Below are positions 57,518 through 64,000 of a stretch of DNA of 64,000 nt, piece after piece. Numbering within the stretch: the stretch's first letter is position 1; the number at the start of each line of letters is the position of its first letter. A program made the translations under genes and the position numbers. Under the pieces are notes generated by a model. It made no database searches. It was not told the origin of the DNA and was given only the letters and a program-made list of their open reading frames with translations. The DNA is taken from contig NZ_JAKCFA010000009.1 in the NCBI RefSeq assembly GCF_024198215.1, positions 408,072 through 472,071 on the forward strand, read 5' to 3'. Source of the stretch: Myxococcus qinghaiensis (lineage in GTDB: Bacteria > Myxococcota > Myxococcia > Myxococcales > Myxococcaceae).

Positions 57518-57555
57518 CGCTTCCACCTTCGTAGCCAGCAGCGAAGGTGGAAGCG
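57518..57555. repeat. 14-bp perfect inverted repeat
   Basis: CGCTTCCACCTTCG at 57518-57531 is the exact reverse complement of CGAAGGTGGAAGCG at 57542-57555, with a 10-base loop. It lies about 120 bases before drmD. It could be a hairpin terminator of an older transcript, an operator for DISARM or an element end; no T-run follows. Confidence 0.7.
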
Positions 57556-57675
57556 AAGAAGGAGCGGACGCCGCGAGTGGGTTGGGGCGGGCTGCTCCCA
57601 GCGCCGAGGTAGCGAAGCTCCAAGTGCAGCGGCACGAGCGCGGCCAGCTCGCCCGGCTGCCCCTGGCGGCTTCAG

Positions 57676-57715
57676 GGAAAAAGAAAGCCCCGGCACGCCA
57701 GATGGCGCCCGGGGC
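57676..57715 (-). terminator. Rho-independent terminator downstream of the tmRNA/tRNA 3' end
   Basis: Read on the minus strand, a GC-rich hairpin (GCCCCGGGCGCCA paired with TGGCGTGCCGGGGC, a small bulge) is followed by TTTCTTTTT. It lies about 50 bases after the 3'-end fragment at 57764-57784, as expected for the natural terminator of that RNA gene. An imperfect 12-bp hairpin at 57726-57756 sits between the two. Confidence 0.7.
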
Positions 57716-57763
57716 CCTGCTTCAGTCTCCCCGAAAGCTGGGTCCTTTCCGGGAGATGCTCAG

Positions 57764-57784
57764 TGGAGGCGGCGGGAATCGAAC
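57764..57784 (-). other. Putative att site: 3' end of a tmRNA (or tRNA) gene
   Basis: The minus strand reads GTTCGATTCCCGCCGCCTCCA, the T-loop, 3' T-stem half and acceptor half of a tmRNA or a Ser-type tRNA. The sequence just upstream on that strand (GCCTGTGA) cannot form the T-stem, and no 5' half is present, so it is not a working gene. Such isolated 3' ends mark where integrative elements have recombined into ssrA or tRNA genes. The terminator that follows suggests the original chromosome lies to the left and the element to the right. Confidence 0.6.
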
Positions 57785-58438
57785 TCACAGGCAGGGCGCC
57801 AGAAAACCTAGGCAGGACGCGCTGTTACCCCTATCGCATTGAACTTCCTCGGGCTCGCCATCCTAGCCCATCCCACGCCGTCCCCCAGTATGCCACCCAA
57901 CTCCACGCTAGAGGGGCACACTGGGGGCACATTCCCCCAATGGGTCAACGCGAACACGGGAGGGAGCTGACAAGAAGCCTGGGACTCACGCGATGGCACT
58001 TGGAGGCTGCACGATAGGAACTGCCAAGATTGCGCTGGGAGCAGGGGGGCCAGGTGGAGGAGTAGGCGTGGACACACCCCGGTGCCGCCAGTGGGATTGA
58101 CTGGTGCCACATGAGGAGGCCACGCAACGAGAACCTTGGCGCACTCATGGCCGAGCCGGGCGAGACACGATCTACCCGGGCAGTTGCCCGACTTGCGGCC
58201 CTGCAGCATTCCTTTCCCCATGCCCCCCTCAAGCCCAGTCCAACGTCAACGCCCTAGCCCCCTAATCTCGGGAGCCATGGGTGCAATCACACCCAGCCCA
58301 TAGTAGTTCTAAGCCATGAACCAGGTGGCTTCTGGAAATCTTCAAAACCCCGCTCAACGTGTGCGCACTTCCAGTCGCCAATGACGAGGAGAGTCGGGAT
58401 TAGTATAGGCCTCAACTCTTCTAACTCATGGCCCATTT

Positions 58439-61400
58439 GTGAACGCAACTGCCCAAACCGCTGACTCCCAAGTTGACTTCGTCATTCTCACGGCACTTGA
58501 GGAGGAACGTGACGCCGTCCTGTCGAAGCTTCCGGGATATCGAAAGCTCGACCGTGTTGGGGAAGAGGCCCACACATATTACGAAGCCTCCATTGAGTCG
58601 CGGAGAGAAGATCGTGCCCGCTATCGTTTGATTGTGACGTCTCTTGCCAGAATGGGACCAATTGAGGCAGCGGCAAAGGGACCGGCCATAGCACAGCGTT
58701 GGAAACCTCGCCGCATTCTGATGGTTGGAATCGCTGGCGGCATCGCTGGCGAGGTACATCTTGGGGATGTGCTGGTTGCATCCGAAATTCAGGAATATTC
58801 GCTTGGCAAAACCGAGGTGAACCGGCCGCGCCAAGTCCGCTGGAAGAGCGCTCCGCTGGATGCCAGCCTTTACGATGCAGCAGCTAACTTCCGCACGGGA
58901 TGGGAGGATCTCGTGCAAGTCCCACGCCCCACCCCTGGAACACCGAGACGACACACCGGCCTCTTCGCATCTGGTGGGGACGTTATCGCCTCACCTGACA
59001 TGATCGCCGAGTTCAAGGAGAAGTACCCCAAGCTTGCTGGAGTTGAAATGGAAGGTGGCGCACTTGGGATTGTGTTACATCAAACCGAGTTGCGCCCCGG
59101 GCTATTGATGATTCGGGGAATTTCTGATCTGGCGGATGCTGCGGGCAACGCCGCAACGAAACAACTCTGGCGCCTCTACGCCTGCGACGTCGCAGCAGCC
59201 TACTCTATTGGCCTACTGAAAGAAGGCCCCCTTTCACCCAGCCCACTCCAGCCACCGCCTCTCCTTCAAGAGCCCACCCATACTCTCGGCGACAAGCCCC
59301 GTAGTACGGAGGCCTCGCGGTTGCCTGTCCAAGACGCCTATACCGCCGAATCTCTAGTCAGGATGGGGATTGAGCAACAACAGAGCAATGTCTCTCGCCG
59401 ATTCCGATACGTACTCAATTTCGGCGGCACGCTCGCGAGCAATCTCCCCGAACAGATTGAGGCCCTGCGCGATGGGCTATGCGAGGCCAGCGACGAAGCC
59501 ACGATGGAAGTCACCAGGATTGAGGCAAGCGCAGGACAGGTCTTCGTAACCACACAGGCCGATTCTCTAGCAACGCTTGCAGGCTCCCAATTTCGCGACA
59601 CACTAGAGGCGCGAGGATTCACACTCCTAGGCTGCGCAGAGGAAACAACCTTCAACAGACTGCAATCAAGCAAGGCAAGCCTTCAGCAGGCTTCACACGA
59701 CCTTCTCGCTTGGCCACAAACTCTGCCAGGCGGCCAGCGAATTCAGCGCCCCGAACTTCGTCAACTCATCCTCAGGATTGACGAATCCGAAAGCAGCGCG
59801 ACGGCGGTACTAGGCCCTCCTGGCGCAGGGAAATCAGCTCTATTGGCAAGCGCAGCCCAGGAGTTGCTTGCGCGAGGCTGGCCGGTATTGGGGATAAAGG
59901 CTGATGCCCTGGACCCAAACGTCAACGACGAAATAGGACTCCAGCGGCAACTGATGCTCGACGAGTCGCCTTCGCGACTGCTAACACAGTTCTCCGAGTT
60001 TGGACCTACCGTATTGGTCATCGACCAACTCGATGCTCTCGCAGGCTTTGTTGATCTTAGGACTGGTCGACTGAACGTGCTACTAAACCTGCTCCGCCGC
60101 TGTGGGCGGCGCAACAATGTCCACATTATCGTCTCGGTCCGCACCTTCGAGTTTAACCACGACGTGCGGCTACGCTCGATTGAGGCGGACGCTCTTAGTC
60201 TTGACCTTCCTCCGTGGACGGAGGTCATGCCAGTGCTCGTCGCGCACAATCTTAACCCAGAGGATTGGCCCGCAGATGCTCAGGAAACGCTCCGCACGCC
60301 ACAGCACTTAGCTACATTTCTACGCCTTGCCAGGAGCAGTTCGATTGAACCCTTCCATAACTACCAAGCCATGCTTGAGCGACTCTGGATGGACCGCGTG
60401 CTGCATGCACCGAATGGGCAACAACTTGCTAGGTTAGCTACGGACATAGCCAAGGCCATGGCAGAGGAAGAAAGTTTGTGGCTTGCCCGCTCGCGCTATG
60501 ACGACTATGCCAAAGACCTCTTGGATCTGGAACGACTTGAGATCCTGAAGCCTTCCGCTGACGGCGTTGCCCTTGGCTTCAGCCATCAGACGCTCTACGA
60601 CTACGTCCTCGCGCGCAGCTTTGCACGGGGCAAAGGGCGACTATCAGGCTACGTGGCTGGGCGAGAAACCTCCTTGTTCCTCAGACCTAAGCTCTGGGTG
60701 GCTCTCACCTATCTGCGAAATACAGAAGTCAGCACCTACGAAAATGAATTGGCCACGATTTGGCATTCCGAAGGCCTACGTTCGCATCTCAGGATGTTGC
60801 TAATCGAATTCATGGGCCAGCAGAAAGACCCTATCGAGATTGAACGTCGCCTCATGAAGCCAATTCTGGAATCAGGCCCAGAACGCACTCTGGCATTCAG
60901 CGCAATTGCCGGCAGCCCAGGTTGGTTCGCCGCCACAACTGGATCAGTTATTGCAACAACCATGGCCGAAAGCGAAGAATCCGCGTGGCTTGTCACGGGT
61001 GTACTAAAACAAGCCTGGGATTTTGCCCCCACAAGGGTCCTTTCACTGCTCAAACAAAACTGGGCCCAAATCCCGAAATTCGACACACACTGCTGGACGG
61101 TTATTGATGAGATTCTCGAATGGCCAAGCGAAGTCACGGACCTGGCGATCACAATCATCAACAGAACACCGCTTGCCCTATTCCACATTGAGCATGTCGC
61201 TGCCCATCTTGGGGTGAATCAGCCAGCGATTGCACTTCGCATGGTTCGCGCGCGATTGGACTGCGACCTAGCCACAGCCGAAAAACTTGCTATCGGGCGA
61301 GCGCAAACACCAAAACCCGCGCATACAGAGCTTGCCGATGATCTCATTTGGCAGTTCGAGAACTCCCCGAGCAGACCTCTGAAAGATCTAATCGAACAAG

Positions 61401-63661
61401 AGCAAGACTGGGACATCCTTTCAAGTCTTGCGGAGACCAGCCCGGGGCATTTTCTGTCAGCAATGTGGCCGTGGTTCATACGCGTTCTCGATGCCATCGC
61501 ACGCGCCTCCTCGCCGAAGACAGGGCAGCAAACCTATCCCTTAAGTGGGATGTTGAACTTTCACTTCGACGATGGCGAGGACCAAGTCGACAGCTACAGA
61601 CGGCCACCTCTCCCCATTCTTCGCGCTTTCAGGATCGCGATAGAGAAATTGGCGGAGACTCCGGAGTTACTACGCTCATTTGTGGCGAAGAACCTTAACT
61701 TGGAGGCAGAGCCCGCTCAGAGACTCCTCGCCCATGCACTTGCGCGAGATGGCAAGGAGTACGCGCAGGACGCCTTCGATTTTCTTATGGCGGACAGCCG
61801 GAGATTCTTTTTGGGTAGTTCCGCCCACGAACCTAGTACGACCCAAGCCCTCATCCGCGCTGCGAGCATTTATTGGTCAGAGGAGAAACTCGTCGCCTTC
61901 GTCCGGCGCATTCGCACGTATCGACCGCCTCCAACTCCGAAACTGGATGCAGAGCGAATGCAATATCGGGCACGGAGTCTGCGTATACATTGCTTAAGGT
62001 TACTCAAGACCCTACCGCAAGAGAAACTCGACCAGGAAATCAAAAACTTCATCCGGCAAGAAAGCCGGGTATTTCAAGGCGAGCGTTCCAGGGCACTTTC
62101 GTTCGGATTCAAGTCAATCGATTCGCCAATGAGCACTGAAGCAATGCTCAAGGCTTCCGACGAAAATATTCTCAATGCCTTTCGGAGGATTCCCGATCTG
62201 ACAGAGAGCACCCATCCGATTGACTCAAGGCGGAGTGGCAACTTCCAGTTGTCTCATGCCTTTGCGGACTTTGCCAAGCAGCGACCAGAACGCGCGGTGC
62301 GGCTCATCTCTCATTTTGAGCCCACTTTTGGCTCGCGCGCTTCAGGCTTGGCTCTCCGCGCCCTGGCAGAAACTGCAACCCCTAGCTTGATTGTCACAAC
62401 CCTTCTTGACGCAGTTCGCCGTGGTTTTGCTAGCGAGGAGTTTCGCAGTTCATCGGCAGGCGCAATAGAGCGTCTCGCAAACCGCAATTTGGCCATTGAT
62501 GACGAAGTGATTTCGCTCCTCCAAGATTGGCTCAGCGACGCTTCCGATTTAGATGTGAATGAGGTAACCAGTGCCGAGGAGCACGACCTGCGCAGCAAGA
62601 CCGAAGAGCATATCGTCCGCCCTATTCTGTGGGACACGAATCACATTTATCAACTCCCGCATGGAAACTTTCCCACCCTTGAGGCACTCACACGAGCCCT
62701 GCTTGTGCGCGGGGAATCTGATCGAGTCGTTCAAGTCTGGGAAAGGCATCTCACACGCCGCGAGCACCCGAAAGTCTGGCGGGCATTGTTGCACTACCTG
62801 CCGTATCTCAAGCCAACCGACACCACCGCGCGCGGACGTCTTCTCGGCGAGCTTTTTCACCAATACCCGCAGCTTACAGAGAGTCGCGAGGCGATTCACT
62901 TGCTCGGACATGCGCATTGGTGGGCCCTCGAGCACGTGCAAGCGGTACTGTACTCCTGGCGAGCACGGGAGAATCCCTGGCTACAACAAGTCCTCGGGGA
63001 GCTAAGTCTCCTCGTCGCAACCACGCATCCAACTTTAGACTGGGCGACGAGTCTACTTAATGAAGGATTGGCATCTAACAGCACGCCTGAGCGCAAGATC
63101 GGCATCGCATTCAGTGCCGCTCGACTCTGGAAAGACGCCAAGCTCCGAGCCCAGGCGAACGCCATCCTCGTCATACTGATTCCACAGGCAGATGGAAAAC
63201 TCTGGGGTGCCATCCTCGACATATTTCGAATCGTGACCAACTTGGGCGAGACTGCTGAGGCTCCGAGTCTTCTCGATTCGATAGCGGCGAACATACGAAA
63301 AGCAGGACATCAAGACAACACGCCCCTGATCGAGCAACTGCAGAATCTACTCCCCGAATACGCCCTTCCTGTCGGAAGAATTGCAGATGGCATTATCGAC
63401 AACATGATTAGCCATCTTGAGAATTCGCGTTCGAAAAGCATACACTCCTCGCCGGAGTTGGTAGACATCGCTATCACCCTCCATCGACTTGGAGGGCCAC
63501 TGCGCGATCTGGGGATTCATCTCTTTGAGCAAATGCTTCGCATCAACGCCTACTCGGCGAGAGCAACCCTCGAAGAGATCGACTCTCGATTCCCGTCAGG
63601 CCCGCGCCCCATTACGCGCCCTCGACTACCGCGACGCAGTGCGAAAGCTAAGTCCGCATAG
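58439..63661 (+). CDS. PNP-STAND NTPase fusion, NLR-like candidate defence protein
   Basis: 1740 residues. Residues about 12-270 are a PNP/UDP-phosphorylase (nucleosidase) domain: VDFVILTALEEERDAVL, LMVGIAGGIAGEVHLGDVLV, VEMEGGAL (Glu203, Glu205) and the catalytic Asp230 in GISDLADA. Residues about 455-720 are a STAND-type NTPase: Walker A GPPGAGKS with Lys465, Walker B VLVIDQLDAL with Asp529/Asp532, an arginine motif SVRTFEF and a winged-helix segment SHQTLYDYVLARSF. The remaining thousand residues are long helical-repeat sequence with no recognised motif, probably the sensor. The gene is AT-richer than its neighbours and uses a GTG start without a clear ribosome site, which suggests transfer. 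PNP-type effectors in Detocs-like systems degrade ATP. This protein may destroy nucleotides after sensing phage. Confidence 0.85.
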   Translation: MNATAQTADSQVDFVILTALEEERDAVLSKLPGYRKLDRVGEEAHTYYEASIESRREDRARYRLIVTSLARMGPIEAAAKGPAIAQRWKPRRILMVGIAGGIAGEVHLGDVLVASEIQEYSLGKTEVNRPRQVRWKSAPLDASLYDAAANFRTGWEDLVQVPRPTPGTPRRHTGLFASGGDVIASPDMIAEFKEKYPKLAGVEMEGGALGIVLHQTELRPGLLMIRGISDLADAAGNAATKQLWRLYACDVAAAYSIGLLKEGPLSPSPLQPPPLLQEPTHTLGDKPRSTEASRLPVQDAYTAESLVRMGIEQQQSNVSRRFRYVLNFGGTLASNLPEQIEALRDGLCEASDEATMEVTRIEASAGQVFVTTQADSLATLAGSQFRDTLEARGFTLLGCAEETTFNRLQSSKASLQQASHDLLAWPQTLPGGQRIQRPELRQLILRIDESESSATAVLGPPGAGKSALLASAAQELLARGWPVLGIKADALDPNVNDEIGLQRQLMLDESPSRLLTQFSEFGPTVLVIDQLDALAGFVDLRTGRLNVLLNLLRRCGRRNNVHIIVSVRTFEFNHDVRLRSIEADALSLDLPPWTEVMPVLVAHNLNPEDWPADAQETLRTPQHLATFLRLARSSSIEPFHNYQAMLERLWMDRVLHAPNGQQLARLATDIAKAMAEEESLWLARSRYDDYAKDLLDLERLEILKPSADGVALGFSHQTLYDYVLARSFARGKGRLSGYVAGRETSLFLRPKLWVALTYLRNTEVSTYENELATIWHSEGLRSHLRMLLIEFMGQQKDPIEIERRLMKPILESGPERTLAFSAIAGSPGWFAATTGSVIATTMAESEESAWLVTGVLKQAWDFAPTRVLSLLKQNWAQIPKFDTHCWTVIDEILEWPSEVTDLAITIINRTPLALFHIEHVAAHLGVNQPAIALRMVRARLDCDLATAEKLAIGRAQTPKPAHTELADDLIWQFENSPSRPLKDLIEQEQDWDILSSLAETSPGHFLSAMWPWFIRVLDAIARASSPKTGQQTYPLSGMLNFHFDDGEDQVDSYRRPPLPILRAFRIAIEKLAETPELLRSFVAKNLNLEAEPAQRLLAHALARDGKEYAQDAFDFLMADSRRFFLGSSAHEPSTTQALIRAASIYWSEEKLVAFVRRIRTYRPPPTPKLDAERMQYRARSLRIHCLRLLKTLPQEKLDQEIKNFIRQESRVFQGERSRALSFGFKSIDSPMSTEAMLKASDENILNAFRRIPDLTESTHPIDSRRSGNFQLSHAFADFAKQRPERAVRLISHFEPTFGSRASGLALRALAETATPSLIVTTLLDAVRRGFASEEFRSSSAGAIERLANRNLAIDDEVISLLQDWLSDASDLDVNEVTSAEEHDLRSKTEEHIVRPILWDTNHIYQLPHGNFPTLEALTRALLVRGESDRVVQVWERHLTRREHPKVWRALLHYLPYLKPTDTTARGRLLGELFHQYPQLTESREAIHLLGHAHWWALEHVQAVLYSWRARENPWLQQVLGELSLLVATTHPTLDWATSLLNEGLASNSTPERKIGIAFSAARLWKDAKLRAQANAILVILIPQADGKLWGAILDIFRIVTNLGETAEAPSLLDSIAANIRKAGHQDNTPLIEQLQNLLPEYALPVGRIADGIIDNMISHLENSRSKSIHSSPELVDIAITLHRLGGPLRDLGIHLFEQMLRINAYSARATLEEIDSRFPSGPRPITRPRLPRRSAKAKSA

Positions 63662-63719
63662 TCCGCAGGCACGTTAGGACCTCTGCTTGCGCGACTCTGG
63701 TGTGTTTGAGTTCTGCTCG

Positions 63720-63889
63720 CTCAAGTGCAGGGATCGCGCAGGGGCACCCCGGCACATGCGCAGTGACAACGCTCCGGAGTTCGTGGCCTCGGCCATCCTG
63801 CGAAGGCTCGCATTGAGCTGGCGCACATCGTTCCGGGCAAGCCCTGGCAGAACGGCACCGACGAGAGCTTCAACGTATCCGTCCGGTGA
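63720..63889 (+). pseudogene. IS3-type transposase orfB C-terminal remnant
   Basis: MRSDNAPEFVASAILRRL in one frame and ELAHIVPGKPWQNGTDESFN in another are the last part of an IS3-family integrase core, with the second catalytic Asp (SDN) and the final Glu (DESFN). A frameshift splits them, and a stop follows soon after. The rest of the element is not in view. From 63890 to the window end I see no complete gene; an ATG at 63984 after GGAGAGGGAG could begin one. Confidence 0.6.
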
Positions 63890-64000
63890 ACGCCGTGCCG
63901 GACTGGTTGAGGGCGGACGGGAGTTGTGCTCGGCGGTGGTCGCGAGCCTGGACGTGAGTGGGTTGAGGAGAGGGAGCCGAGCGATGGCGCTCAGGAGGAA

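Larger units (their letters stand above)
57397..58438. other. Non-coding junction region between DISARM and the PNP-STAND gene
   Basis: About 1 kb without a credible gene. It holds the drmD promoter region, a 14-bp inverted repeat (57518-57555), a minus-strand terminator (57676-57715), an imperfect hairpin (57726-57756) and a tmRNA/tRNA 3'-end fragment (57764-57784), followed by AT-richer DNA up to the next gene. Short open frames here lack codon bias. Confidence 0.6.

Noticed and set aside
57764..57784. A functional tRNA or tmRNA gene
   Set aside because: Only the 3' T-loop and acceptor half exist; the T-stem partner, anticodon arm and 5' acceptor strand are absent.

Overview
The window is very GC-rich, with strong G/C third-position bias. 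It carries families typical of myxobacteria: ELWxxDGT-repeat lipoproteins, a DUF2381 fragment, a Sit-like lipoprotein toxin and an Imm11-like tail. It is best read as a chromosomal segment of a Myxococcaceae bacterium (Myxococcus, Corallococcus or a relative). No intact rRNA, tRNA or CRISPR array is visible.

Region 1 (1-16067) is mostly metabolic and envelope genes. It holds a cut-off secreted protein, a molybdopterin oxidoreductase overlapping tail to tail with a flippase-like membrane protein, an MDR/SDR oxidoreductase pair, and a zinc-ribbon/helical-repeat protein. A striking tandem duplication follows, in which each unit is a divergent pair of an ELWxxDGT lipoprotein and a secreted copper-radical (galactose/glyoxal) oxidase. 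A TFIIB-type zinc-ribbon protein and a PilZ protein close the region.

Region 2 (16108-30371) starts with a saccharopine-dehydrogenase-like gene coupled to a TetR regulator, with a perfect 16-bp palindrome in the promoter. A urease operon ureD-ureAB-ureC-ureF-ureG follows. It has fused gamma/beta subunits, no ureE, and a UreG with a His-rich N-terminus. Then come an HExxH lipoprotein, a bacterial alkaline ceramidase, a lipoprotein toxin with an SMI1 immunity gene that resembles SitA/SitI, a large lipoprotein, an NTF2-like protein and an alpha/beta hydrolase.

Region 3 (30382-39335) is a minus-strand cluster exbB-exbD-tonB-TonB-dependent receptor-lipoprotein-caspase. The receptor has its own TonB-C-like N-terminal domain. 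The caspase is joined to an outer-membrane repeat domain. A divergent SDR gene closes the region.

Region 4 (39400-44400) is a scrap zone. Small hypothetical genes, a lipase and an Mrr-like nuclease lie among broken remnants of IS91-, IS3- and ISL3-type transposases, an esterase, an Imm11-like gene and a DUF2381 gene.

Region 5 (44424-64000) is a defence island. A complete class 1 DISARM operon (drmD-drmMI-drmA-drmB-drmC, minus strand) lies next to a 3' tmRNA/tRNA end and terminator that look like an integration junction. Beyond the junction, in visibly AT-richer DNA, is a 1740-residue protein with an N-terminal nucleoside-phosphorylase domain, a central STAND NTPase and a long helical C-terminus. 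It looks like a bacterial NLR-like immune protein with a candidate nucleotide-destroying effector, and it is the most interesting gene here. A decayed IS3 transposase closes the window.
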